Source of the DNA: Streptomyces roseolus
GTDB taxonomy: Bacteria > Actinomycetota > Actinomycetes > Streptomycetales > Streptomycetaceae
Assembly: GCF_014649855.1 (NCBI RefSeq)
Contig: NZ_BMTV01000006.1
Location: forward strand, 80,624-144,623
Direction of reading: 5' to 3'
DNA: 64,000 nt
The translations under genes were made by a program, and so were the position numbers. The notes under the pieces are model-generated. The model did not search any database. It saw only the letters and a list, made by a program, of their open reading frames with translations, and was not told where the DNA came from. Below, piece after piece: positions 1 through 7,600 of this stretch (positions are counted from its first letter, which is position 1; each line of letters opens with the position of its first letter).

Positions 1-1528
1 GCCAGGCCCAGTCCGACCACGCGGCGAAGCCCGTCTGCCAGCGGTGGTAGACACCGGCGTGGCTGGTGCCGAAGACCTCGACGCGTCCGTCGGCGTTGGT
101 GGACGCGGCGATCTCGGTGCCGCCGCCGCCGAAGGGCTCCCAGGCCGAGTACGGTGCGTTCCGCCCCGTCTGCCAGGAGTGGCTCGCCGTGGTCGCGTTG
201 ATCGCGAACACCTCGACGCGCCCGTCGGCCGTCCGCGCGGTGGTCAGCTCGGCGTCGGGGATCCCGCCGGTGCCCGTCCACTCCGACCAGGAGGAGGGGC
301 CGGTCTGCCACTTGTGGAAGACGCCGTCGGAGTTGGAGGCGAACACTTCGAGCCGCCCGTCCTGGTTGTGGCTGACGGCGAGGTCGTGTCCGCCGCCGCC
401 GAAGTCCTCCCACCCGGACCAGCCGCCGTTGACGGCCGTCTGGTAGAGGTGGCCGAAGGCCGAGTCCGACAGGGCGAAGACCTCCAGGCGTCCGTCGGGC
501 GCGGTCTCCATGGCGAGCCGGGAGAGCGCCGGGCCGCCCCCGACGCCCTCCCAGGACGACCAGCTGCCGCCGGGCGCCGTCTGCCAGCGGTGGAACACGC
601 CGCTGGTGTTGGACGCGAACACCTCGACGCGTCCGTCGGCGTTGGCGCCCGCCGCCAGCCGGTGTCCGCCGGTGCCGAAGTTGGCCCAGCCGGACCAGCC
701 CGCGCTGGGCGCGGTCTGCCACATGTGGTCGAAGGTGGCGTCCGAGAGCGCGAACAGTTCGAGCCGGCCGTCCGCGTTGGCCGCGAGGGCCAGCTGCGCG
801 TCGCGCGGGCCTCCCTTGAACTGCCAGGGCGACCAGCCGCCGTTCACCTCGGTCTGCCAGGAGTGGTACACGCCGTCGGCACCGGCGGCGAAGGCTTCGA
901 GCCGTCCGTCGGCGGACCGCGCGGACACCACCCGGCCCGAGCCGTGGGGATGCGCCGTGCGCGTCGCGGCCTCGTCGACGATGTTGCGGTAGCGCAGCGC
1001 CCGGTAGTCGCCGTTCGGGTGGCCGTCGATCGTGGCGGCGTGGATGTTGCCGTGGAAGCGCCCCGGCGGCTCGACGCCGCTGGAGCCGCCGCCGAAGCTG
1101 TAGTAGGAGAAGCCGCCCTGGTCGTCCGTCCACGCGTGGAAGATGATCACGTGGTTGTAGAACGAGTTGAGGATGTCCCCGGCCCGCAGCTCGTTCCGTG
1201 CGATCTCGTACGAGAAGTTCGGCAGGCCCTGCGTGTTGGGGTTGGCGTCCAGGTGCCAGGCCATGGCCACGAACCCCGAGCAGTCGGTGCGGTAGTCGAA
1301 GTCGCCGCCCGGGCCCGGCCAGTGGGCCCGCTGGCTGTACGGGGGCCGCTGGTCGACCCAGATCTGCGCACGCTGGATCACCTCGTCGCGGGTGATCGGA
1401 CCGCCGCGGTCGGAGGACACCGCGGCGGTGACGCGCGCCGCGGCGGGCGGCGCGACGGCGCCCAGCAGCAGCGCGCCGGCCAGCAGGGGAAGGAGGAACC
1501 CGCCCCACCATGAACGTAACGTCTTCAC
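1..1528 (-). CDS. Secreted NlpC/P60-like protein with lectin-type repeats (3' end off window)
   Basis: The start is GTG at 1528, with GGAGGT at 1533-1538 upstream. A signal peptide is visible (residues 1-31: basic, then LLPLLAGALLLGA, ending PPAAA). Residues about 40-190 carry an NlpC/P60-like signature: DCSGF with candidate nucleophile Cys83, and NHVIIF with candidate His126. From about residue 200 there are seven repeats of about 45 residues with the pattern DGR-(L/V)-E-(V/L)-F-A ... (Y/F)H-WQT ... WS-W, typical of PLL/tectonin-like sugar-binding propellers. The last repeat runs off the left edge. By family, the enzyme domain cleaves peptidoglycan peptides or related amides and the repeats bind glycans, so a cell-wall or foreign-wall target is inferred. 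An unrelated regulator gene lies upstream. Confidence 0.85.
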   Translation of the reverse strand, partial: MKTLRSWWGGFLLPLLAGALLLGAVAPPAAARVTAAVSSDRGGPITRDEVIQRAQIWVDQRPPYSQRAHWPGPGGDFDYRTDCSGFVAMAWHLDANPNTQGLPNFSYEIARNELRAGDILNSFYNHVIIFHAWTDDQGGFSYYSFGGGSSGVEPPGRFHGNIHAATIDGHPNGDYRALRYRNIVDEAATRTAHPHGSGRVVSARSADGRLEAFAAGADGVYHSWQTEVNGGWSPWQFKGGPRDAQLALAANADGRLELFALSDATFDHMWQTAPSAGWSGWANFGTGGHRLAAGANADGRVEVFASNTSGVFHRWQTAPGGSWSSWEGVGGGPALSRLAMETAPDGRLEVFALSDSAFGHLYQTAVNGGWSGWEDFGGGGHDLAVSHNQDGRLEVFASNSDGVFHKWQTGPSSWSEWTGTGGIPDAELTTARTADGRVEVFAINATTASHSWQTGRNAPYSAWEPFGGGGTEIAASTNADGRVEVFGTSHAGVYHRWQTGFAAWSDWAW

Positions 1529-1725
1529 TCGGACCTCCCAGGTCGTCGGCGGCCGACCCTAGGAGGGGGCGATGAAATAAGGATGGAATCGCCGGGGTCA
1601 TGGGCTTCGGAGACCGCCGCCATGGTCCCCGGCGGACGCCGCCACGGGCCCCGTCGGCTCGACGCCGCCACCGGCTTCCCCACGGGCGCCGCCGAGGACG
1701 GAGAGGTGCGCCGGAGCGCGCGACG

Positions 1726-2895
1726 TCAGGCGAACGGCATCGACACGTCCGCCCCCGCCGGCCGGCCGAGACCGGCCTCGTCCCCGCACAGGATCATCCG
1801 GCGGGTCCGCCGCAGCTGCATGCTCGGCGTGACCCCGAGGTCGTCGGCGAGGCGCCGGCAGGTGCGGTCGAACACGGCGAGTGCCTCGGCCTGCCGGCCG
1901 GTGCGGTACAGGGCGCGCATCAGCAGCGCCGCGACCGGCTCGTTCCACGGCTGCTCCGTGGACAGGGCGAACAACTCGCCCACGGCGTCCTCGCACTGCC
2001 CGAGCCGCAGCCGGCACTCCGCCCTCCACCGCGCGAGGGCGATCCTGCGCTCGCCGAGCCGCACCCGCTCCAGCTCGGCGAGCGGCCCGGGCAGCCCGTC
2101 CAGGGGCTCGCCCCGGAACAGCCCGAGCGCACGGGAGCAGAGGCGGACCGCCTCGGCCGGATCGTCCGCCCGGTCAGCCGCCCCGATGGCGGCCACCAGC
2201 TTCTCCATACGGCCGAGGTCCACGTCGACCCTCCCCGGAACGAGGCGGTAGCCGCGTCGCCCGTCGTGCTCGATGACGGTGTCCGTCCGGTCGTCGGCGC
2301 GCAGGGTCCCGCGCAGGCGGTAGACGTACACCGGCACCACGTTGGCGGCCGGCGGCTCCATGCCCCAGATGCCGTCGAGGAGTTCCCGCCGGCTCAGCGT
2401 CCTCCCCGCCGCCGTCGCGAGGGCGGCCAGCACGGCCTGCTGGCGCGGATGCCCGAGCTCCAGCGGCCGGCCGTCCCGCCACGCCCGCAGAGGCCCCAGC
2501 ACGGAGATCCGTATCTCCGGCGGGTCGTCCGGGCGGCTGCGGGCCCGCGGCGCCGGGCGGTCCGAGGGCCGGGCGCGGGGGCCGTGCCCCGGGGAGACCA
2601 GGCCCGAGTCGAAGGCGTGGACGATCGCCGCGGCCCGGTCGCGCAGACCGAGCTTCACGAGGATCCGCGCGAAGTGCTCGGCCACCCTCTCCTCGGGGAG
2701 GGCGAGGGAAGCGGCGATCTCGTCGTCCCGCAGACCGCAGCCGACCCCGGTGAGCACCCGGCGCTCCAGCGGCCCGAGCGCGACGGCGGTCGGCCGGCCG
2801 GTGGCGGTCGTCGGCAACATGCTCCTCGGGCTCCGTACTGCTCGGTCGGGCGGGCTCCGCCGACACGGTAGGAGGAGGAACGGACGACACGGCAT
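1726..2895 (-). CDS. SARP-type regulator with N-terminal LuxR-like HTH
   Basis: A 389-aa predicted transcriptional regulator. Residues about 41-101 resemble a LuxR/GerE HTH (LGPLERRVLTGVGCG ... DDEIAASL). Residues about 128-235 form an OmpR-type winged helix (ISVLGPLRAWRDGR, then RQQAVLAALA), and residues about 235-370 form a BTAD helical domain ending GVTPSMQLRR. The SARP half is standard for Streptomyces antibiotic-cluster activators; a LuxR-type domain in front of it is uncommon. Start: ATG 2895 has GGAG 8 nt upstream. ATG 2820 (MLPTTATG) is an alternative that would drop an Arg/Pro-rich leader. It is divergent from the aldo/keto reductase gene, with about 200 bp between. No biosynthetic cluster is visible nearby, so its target is unknown. 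Confidence 0.8.
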   Translation of the reverse strand: MPCRPFLLLPCRRSPPDRAVRSPRSMLPTTATGRPTAVALGPLERRVLTGVGCGLRDDEIAASLALPEERVAEHFARILVKLGLRDRAAAIVHAFDSGLVSPGHGPRARPSDRPAPRARSRPDDPPEIRISVLGPLRAWRDGRPLELGHPRQQAVLAALATAAGRTLSRRELLDGIWGMEPPAANVVPVYVYRLRGTLRADDRTDTVIEHDGRRGYRLVPGRVDVDLGRMEKLVAAIGAADRADDPAEAVRLCSRALGLFRGEPLDGLPGPLAELERVRLGERRIALARWRAECRLRLGQCEDAVGELFALSTEQPWNEPVAALLMRALYRTGRQAEALAVFDRTCRRLADDLGVTPSMQLRRTRRMILCGDEAGLGRPAGADVSMPFA

Positions 2896-3100
2896 CCGGA
2901 ACGCTCCGGAGTGACACGCCGGTGTGCCACCCTGGAGACATTTGCATGCGGACGCGCCGATACGGCGATTGCATTAAGCCGCGCCTGCAAGTAATACTCT
3001 TCTTCGTGAGGCGCCCGCACCCCACGGCGCGGCGCGCACGCGGAAGGCCGCACGGCCCTCCCGACCCCGACCCGCCCCCTCCCGCGAAGGCACCCCCTCC

Positions 3101-4111
3101 ATGTCGCTCCAGCACCTCCTCCCCGGCCGCCTCGGCTTCGGCACCGCCCCGCTCGGCAACATGTTCCGCGCGATCCCCGACGAGGAGGCCCGCGCCACCG
3201 TCGAAGCCGCCTGGGACCACGGCATCCGCTTCTTCGACACCGCGCCCTTCTACGGCGCGGGCCTCGCCGAGGAACGGCTCGGCGAAGTCCTCGCCGGCAA
3301 GCCGCGCGACGAGTACGTCCTCTCGACGAAGGTCGGCCGGGTGATCCTCGACGAGCACGAGACCGACGTCCCCGACTTCGGCGAGAAGGGCGGCCTGTTC
3401 GCACACGGCAACCCGAACAAGATCCTCCACGAGTGGACCGCCGACGCCACCGAGCGCTCCATCGAGGGCAGCCTCAAGCGCCTGGGCACCGACCGCCTCG
3501 ACATCGTCTGGGTCCACGACATCGCCCAGGACTTCCACGGCGACGCCTGGCTCGCCACCTTCGAGGAGGCCCGCACCGGCGCCTTCCGCGTCCTGTCCCG
3601 CCTGCGCGACGAGGGCGTCATCAAGGCCTGGGGCCTCGGCGTCAACAAGACCGAACCCATCGAGCTCACCCTCGCCCTCGACGAGCCCCGGCCCGACGGC
3701 TTCCTCCTCGCCGGCCGCTACACCCTCCTCGACCACGAGCACGCCCTGACCCGGCTGCTCCCCATGGCGCAGGAGCAGGGCGTCGACATGGTCGTCGGCG
3801 GCCCCTACAGCTCCGGCGTCCTCGCCGGCGGCACCCACTTCGAGTACCAGCAGGCGCCCGCCGGGATCATCGAGCGGGTCGGGAAGCTGACGGCGCTGGC
3901 CGAGCGGCACGGCGTCAGCGTCAAGGCCGCCGCCCTGCAGTTCTCCCTCGCCCACCCGGCAGCCGCCGCGGTCGTCCCCGGCGCCTCCCGCCCCGGCCGC
4001 ATCGCCGAGGACACCGCGGCGCTCGCCGAGACGGTCCCGGCCGCGTTCTGGACCGAGCTGCGCACCGCCGGCCTCGTCAGCCCCGCCGCCCCGCTCCCCG
4101 ACGGCGCCTGA
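3101..4111 (+). CDS. Aldo/keto reductase
   Basis: A 336-aa cytoplasmic NAD(P)H-dependent oxidoreductase of the (beta/alpha)8 aldo/keto reductase superfamily. The catalytic tetrad is recognisable: Asp46 and Tyr51 in FFDTAPFYGAG, Lys77 in LSTKVGR, and His in DIVWVHDI. The closest recalled subgroup is the D-threo-aldose 1-dehydrogenase / L-fucose or pyridoxal dehydrogenase-like group, from the FGTAPLGN N-terminus and the SSGVLAGG segment; the substrate cannot be read from sequence. An AAGG lies upstream of ATG 3101. It is transcribed away from the SARP gene and could be its target, which is inference only. It converges on the ABM-domain gene. Confidence 0.85.
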   Translation: MSLQHLLPGRLGFGTAPLGNMFRAIPDEEARATVEAAWDHGIRFFDTAPFYGAGLAEERLGEVLAGKPRDEYVLSTKVGRVILDEHETDVPDFGEKGGLFAHGNPNKILHEWTADATERSIEGSLKRLGTDRLDIVWVHDIAQDFHGDAWLATFEEARTGAFRVLSRLRDEGVIKAWGLGVNKTEPIELTLALDEPRPDGFLLAGRYTLLDHEHALTRLLPMAQEQGVDMVVGGPYSSGVLAGGTHFEYQQAPAGIIERVGKLTALAERHGVSVKAAALQFSLAHPAAAAVVPGASRPGRIAEDTAALAETVPAAFWTELRTAGLVSPAAPLPDGA

Positions 4112-4178
4112 CCGCTCCCTCCGGAGACGCACCCCCCGCCGTCCGGACCGCCCGTCCGGCTCCCCGCCCGGGCGCCCG

Positions 4179-4751
4179 CTACGGGGTGAGCCAGCGGCGC
4201 AGCAGTCTGCTGACCGCCGGCATCGACACGTACGTCATGAACACGTTGAAGACGCAGGCGGTGACCAGGCTGCCCAGGAGGAGGGGGAGGCCGGCGAGGC
4301 GGGGCGTCAGGAAGAGGCCGCCGAGGACGGAGATCGGGTAGATCGCCAGGGTCGCGCTCACCGCCATCTTCCAGCGGGGCGGCGCGGGCCGGGTGGAACC
4401 CGGCTCGGCGAACCACGTCTCCATGCCGGTCAGCTTCCGCCGCGCGATCTCGGTGTGGTGGTGCCCCTCGCAGTCGGCGAACCAGGCCGCCCGCTCCGGC
4501 GACTCCTGCCACGTCCGGCAGGCCTCCGCGTCCCGGAACCGGTGCACCAGGAACCAGGGGGCGTCGCCGCCGGAGGAGCGGAAGAGCCCGTACCCGAGGT
4601 GCCCGGGGAAGGTCGCGGCGGTGTCGAGGATGCCCTGCGCCCACCGCTGGAACGAGGCCTCGTGGCCGGGCTCCACCCGGCGGGCTATCAGCAGGGTCAC
4701 CTCGCCGGTGTCGGCGGGGACGGTGGCGTGTTCGAGACTGACCGCGGTCAC
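4179..4751 (-). CDS. ABM-domain protein with two C-terminal membrane helices
   Basis: A 190-aa protein. Residues about 15-115 match the antibiotic biosynthesis monooxygenase (ABM) dimeric alpha/beta-barrel fold (TLLIARRVEPGHEASFQRW ... FPGHLGYGLFR ... WFLVHRF). Two hydrophobic helices follow (around AVSATLAIYPISVLGGLF and LLLGSLVTACVFNVFMTYV), a layout found in membrane-anchored ABM proteins of unknown role. GTG 4751 was chosen because GAGGAG sits 5 nt upstream; an upstream in-frame ATG at 4787 has no ribosome site. It stands alone between the reductase and the gas-vesicle remnant. Its substrate is unknown, and ABM domains are often not enzymatic. Confidence 0.75.
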   Translation of the reverse strand: MTAVSLEHATVPADTGEVTLLIARRVEPGHEASFQRWAQGILDTAATFPGHLGYGLFRSSGGDAPWFLVHRFRDAEACRTWQESPERAAWFADCEGHHHTEIARRKLTGMETWFAEPGSTRPAPPRWKMAVSATLAIYPISVLGGLFLTPRLAGLPLLLGSLVTACVFNVFMTYVSMPAVSRLLRRWLTP

Positions 4752-4937
4752 GTCGACTCCTCGTGATCTCACCGCGCCCGCGCCCACTCTACCGACACGG
4801 CGGAACCGGGCGGCACGCGCCGGGAAGGGCGGCCTCCCGGAGCTCGACGAGCGCGGAGGTCCGCCGCGGCACCGCCCGGCCCCGTCCCACCGCCGGCGGG
4901 GGCGGCGCCCGGCCGCCGGGGCGCGCGATGTCCGCCC

Positions 4938-5954
4938 CTATCGGCGTCGGGGCGGACCGGTCTCCTCGTCGTCGTAGGCGTCCTCGTACTCGTACTCGTC
5001 CTCGCCGTCCTCGTCCTCGTCCTCGCCGTCCTCGTACTCGGCTTCCTCCTCGTCGGGTTCGGCTTCCTCGTCGGGGTACTCCTCCTGCTCTTCGCCCTCC
5101 TCGGGCTCTTCCTCGTCCTCGGGCTCCTCCTCGTCGGAGCGCTCCTCTTCGAGGGCTTCCTCGTGGGTCAGGACGACCTCGCCGTCCTCGATCTCCCCGC
5201 GCCAGCCCTCCGGCTCCTCGCCGGCCAGGGTGACGTAGCGGCCGAAGTTCTTCAGGTCCAGGCGCATGCGGCGGCCCTGGGCCCGCCACATGTTGCCGGT
5301 CTTCTCGAAGAGCCCGGAAGGGTAGTACTCGACGACCAGGAGGATGCGCGTCAGCGAGGGCGCGAGCTCGTGGAAGCTCACGCATCCGCGCGTGGACCCC
5401 TTGGCCCCCTCCGACGTCCACACGATCCGCTCGTCGGGTACCTGCTCCTGGACGGTGGCCTTCCAGCCGCGGGTGGACGGGCCGACCTTGACCTTCCAGT
5501 CGGTGGTCGTGTCGTCACCTCGGGAGACGCTCCGCACCCCCTTGGCGAAGCTGCTGAACTCCTCGTACTGCGTCCAGTGGTCGTAGGCCGTGCGCAGGGG
5601 CACTCCGACGTCGATGGACTCGATGATGTTGACGGCCTTGGCGCTGCCCTTGCGGTTCTTCTTCTTTCCGCCGAGCAGCCCGGAGCCCACGTCCTTGACC
5701 TTGTCCTTGAGCCCGCCGAACGCCTGGCCGGCCACGGCCTTGAGGGGGGAGTCGCCCTGGAGCAGGCGGCCCCCGAGGTCCCCGAGCCTGCCGCCGTTCT
5801 CGGCGACGTCCTGGAGGCCGTCGGTCAGATCGTCCAGCTTGTCGACGGCCTTGTCCGCGAGCCGGTCGGCCTGAGCCGCCAGGTAGGCGGAGGCCTCGTC
5901 CATCAACCGGTCGAAGCCGGAGCGGGTTTCGTCGGTCGAACGGTCGGTCGCCAT
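4938..5954 (-). CDS. SRPBCC-family protein, GvpZ-like, with long acidic tail
   Basis: A 338-aa protein. Residues about 1-110 are helical and resemble gas-vesicle-cluster proteins (LMDEASAYLAAQADRLADKA). Residues about 120-260 form an SRPBCC/polyketide-cyclase fold (ESIDVGVPLRTAYDHWTQYE ... YPSGLFEKTGNMWRAQGRR). The last 75 residues are almost all Glu/Asp, ending PPRRR. ATG 5954 has GGAGGT 7 nt upstream. Streptomyces gvp clusters carry a cyclase-like gene (gvpZ) between gvpY and gvpJ, and the short basic tail just upstream (5960-6028) fits the end of gvpY. Here the gene runs opposite to gvpS and gvpK, which argues for rearrangement. Its role is unknown; the tail could bind basic proteins or cations. 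Confidence 0.75.
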   Translation of the reverse strand: MATDRSTDETRSGFDRLMDEASAYLAAQADRLADKAVDKLDDLTDGLQDVAENGGRLGDLGGRLLQGDSPLKAVAGQAFGGLKDKVKDVGSGLLGGKKKNRKGSAKAVNIIESIDVGVPLRTAYDHWTQYEEFSSFAKGVRSVSRGDDTTTDWKVKVGPSTRGWKATVQEQVPDERIVWTSEGAKGSTRGCVSFHELAPSLTRILLVVEYYPSGLFEKTGNMWRAQGRRMRLDLKNFGRYVTLAGEEPEGWRGEIEDGEVVLTHEEALEEERSDEEEPEDEEEPEEGEEQEEYPDEEAEPDEEEAEYEDGEDEDEDGEDEYEYEDAYDDEETGPPRRR

Positions 5955-5959
5955 GGTCC

Positions 5960-6028
5960 TCACCTCCGCCCGGTCGTCTTGCGGCCGGCCGCGCGTGCGG
6001 TCGTGGTCTTCTTCGCCGCTCGCTTGGA
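5960..6028 (-). pseudogene. Possible 3' remnant of gvpY (Lys/Arg/Thr-rich tail)
   Basis: A minus-strand frame reads SKRAAKKTTTARAAGRKTTG plus RR and stops at TGA (5960-5962), inside the ribosome site of the gvpZ-like gene. Such Ala/Lys/Thr tails end GvpY-type proteins, which precede gvpZ in Streptomyces clusters. No GvpY-like sequence is recognisable upstream, where the opposite strand starts to resemble the end of GvpL. It therefore looks like a severed C-terminus. The call rests on tail composition and gene order only. Confidence 0.35.
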
Positions 6029-6143
6029 CGCCGGGGCGCGGCCCGTACCCGCCGCGGCCGCCCGGCACGCCGCCCAGGCCGTCCGCCATCCCGTCCAGAC
6101 CGGACCGCTCGCCCACGGCGACGGCGGCGAGGACGGCGGGACG

Positions 6144-6320
6144 GGCGAGAACGTCCTCAACGACGCCTATCTCGTCCCCGACGACATGACCGACGCCTTC
6201 CTCGCCGCCCTGGAGGAGGCCGGCCAGGACCTGCCCGGCATCCGCGTCGACGTCACCGGCCCCTGGGCGCCCTACTCCTTCGCCGCGCCACCGCCGGACG
6301 ACCGCGGTACGCCCTCATGA
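6144..6320 (+). pseudogene. C-terminal fragment of a GvpL/GvpF gas vesicle protein
   Basis: The translated segment contains ENVLNDAYLVPDD and IRVDVTGPWAPYSFA, which match the conserved C-terminal blocks of GvpL/GvpF (NAAYLV ... VELTGPWPPYSF). Family members are about 250 aa; only about 58 residues remain. Upstream of about 6140 the frame no longer resembles the family and soon overlaps the oppositely oriented gvpZ-like gene. The stop overlaps the gvpS start (ATGA), so the original operon end is preserved. GvpL is a minor vesicle/nucleation component; this remnant should be non-functional. Confidence 0.7.
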
Positions 6321-6613
6321 CCCCCGCCGAACGGAACGAACCCCTCCCGGGCCGGCAGGTCGCCCTCGTCGACCTCCTCGACCGGCTCCTCGCGGGGGGC
6401 GTCGTCATCACCGGGGACATCGTCCTGTCCATCGCCGACATCGACCTCGTCCGCATCTCCCTGCGCGCCCTGATCACCTCCGTCACCCCATCCGGCGCCG
6501 CCCCCCTCGTCCCCGCCGCCGCCCCCTTCGATCCCGGCGACGGCCCCTTCGTCCCCGGCGACGGCCCCTTCGATCCCGGCGACGACCTCTTCGACCCCGG
6601 GGACCGGCCATGA
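6317..6613 (+). CDS. gvpS: Gas vesicle protein of the GvpA/J/S family
   Basis: A 98-aa protein. Residues about 14-57 are the GvpA-type fold (VALVDLLDRLLAGGVVITGD, then IVLSIADIDLVRISLRAL), the helix-strand-strand-helix unit of vesicle shell or accessory proteins. The tail has three imperfect PGDGPF/DPGD repeats. It overlaps the gvpL' stop by ATGA and the gvpK start by ATGA, matching the Streptomyces order gvpL-gvpS-gvpK. The extension beyond the short GvpA length fits the accessory GvpS/GvpJ type rather than the shell protein. Without gvpA nearby, vesicle formation from this locus alone is unlikely. Confidence 0.8.
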   Translation: MTPAERNEPLPGRQVALVDLLDRLLAGGVVITGDIVLSIADIDLVRISLRALITSVTPSGAAPLVPAAAPFDPGDGPFVPGDGPFDPGDDLFDPGDRP

Positions 6614-7011
6614 ACGACGACGATCGATCCCCGCGAGCGCCTCGTCCCGGCCTCGACGGCCTCGGGGACCCCCTCGCCCACGCCTTCCGGCTGGTCCAGG
6701 CACCTCCGGAAGGCGCCGGAGCCGAAGCGCCCCCCGCCCACCGCCTGCGCACCGACCCGGAGACCGTCGGCGAGGACCTCCTCAAGCTCGTCCTCACCGT
6801 CGTCGAGCTTCTTCGCCAGCTCATCGAACGCCAGGCCCTGCGTCGCGTCGACGCGGGCGACCTCACGGACGCGCAGGAGGAGGAACTCGGTGCCACGCTC
6901 CTCGCCCTCCACGACCGCATGACCGAACTGTGCGCCGAGCACGGCTACCGGCTCGAGGACCTCAATCTCGACCTCGGCCCGCTCGGCCACCTGCTTCCTC
7001 CGGCGCACTGA
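6610..7011 (+). CDS. gvpK: Gas vesicle protein GvpK
   Basis: A 133-aa helical protein matching GvpK: RLRTDPETVGEDLLKLVLTV, then ELLRQLIERQALRRVDAGDL, and a C-terminal segment LGATLLALHDRMTELCAEHG followed by LEDLNLDLGPLG. GvpK is a minor vesicle protein needed for assembly in characterised clusters. The start overlaps the gvpS stop (ATGA), so translation is coupled. The final codons and stop lie inside a 20-bp tandem repeat that continues downstream, so the C-terminus may have been altered by repeat expansion. Confidence 0.9.
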   Translation: MNDDDRSPRAPRPGLDGLGDPLAHAFRLVQAPPEGAGAEAPPAHRLRTDPETVGEDLLKLVLTVVELLRQLIERQALRRVDAGDLTDAQEEELGATLLALHDRMTELCAEHGYRLEDLNLDLGPLGHLLPPAH

Positions 7012-7418
7012 GCCTTCCTCCGGCGCACTGAGCCTTCCGCCGGCGCGCCGAGCCGCTCCGCTCCGTGGGGTGAGCGCGAAGAACGCGCCGACGGACGCGG
7101 ACACCCCCCGCCGGCCACCGCCCGGGAGAGCCCGTCCTCCCTGCGGGCCTTCGCCTCGCTCCCACGTGCTCGGGCCGGCTCCCTCCCGGGAACGGCCCGA
7201 CGACCACCGTCCTGCCTCCCGCGCCGGACGGCCTTCGGCACCCTCGCGCGCACGGCCCGCCGCAGCGCCGGCCACGTGCACCAGCCCAGCAGGCGGAGCC
7301 CCCGCTTCGTCACGCGGACGGAACCCCGCCACACGAGGGCCTTGGGCGTCCACCGGACGAGCGCCCGGCCGACACCCCAGCGGTGCCCGCGCCGCCCCAC
7401 GCCGAATTTCGCGGACAT
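6945..7418 (-). CDS. Possible small basic protein, unrecognised
   Basis: A minus-strand frame starting at ATG 7418 encodes up to 157 aa. The first 70 codons have nearly all G/C third positions and give a plausible basic protein (MSAKFGVGRRGHRWGVGRAL ... LLGWCTWPALRRAVRARVPK). After that, composition degenerates and the frame overlaps gvpK antisense, so the true 3' end may have been lost by frameshift near 7200. No family recognised. The opposite strand between gvpK and the phosphatase shows no convincing gene. It may be another relic of the broken gas-vesicle region. Confidence 0.25.
   Translation of the reverse strand: MSAKFGVGRRGHRWGVGRALVRWTPKALVWRGSVRVTKRGLRLLGWCTWPALRRAVRARVPKAVRRGRQDGGRRAVPGREPARARGSEAKARREDGLSRAVAGGGCPRPSARSSRSPHGAERLGAPAEGSVRRRKAQCAGGSRWPSGPRSRLRSSSR
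6994..7053. repeat. Three tandem 20-bp repeats at the gvpK 3' end
   Basis: The unit CTTCCTCCGGCGCACTGAGC occurs at 6994-7013 and, identically, at 7014-7033. A third copy with three changes is at 7034-7053. The first copy contains the last codons and the TGA of gvpK, so each unit carries its own TGA. Confidence 0.95.
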
Positions 7419-7600
7419 CTCCCACCGCCTTTCCGCGGGGACCGGGGCCCAGGGACCCCATGAAGAAGCCCTGGGGGTTTCCCGTTCCCACGGGCCCCTT
7501 CACCATCGCCGCGACGTCGAACATCGCCGTGGCACCGCGCAGGGCACGACGGAACGCGGCAGGACAGGACAGGCCCCGGAGCCTGAGGTATGCCTTTTAC

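Noticed and set aside
44..1513. Plus-strand 489-codon frame
   Set aside because: Antisense of the NlpC/P60-lectin gene; its repeats mirror the lectin repeats.
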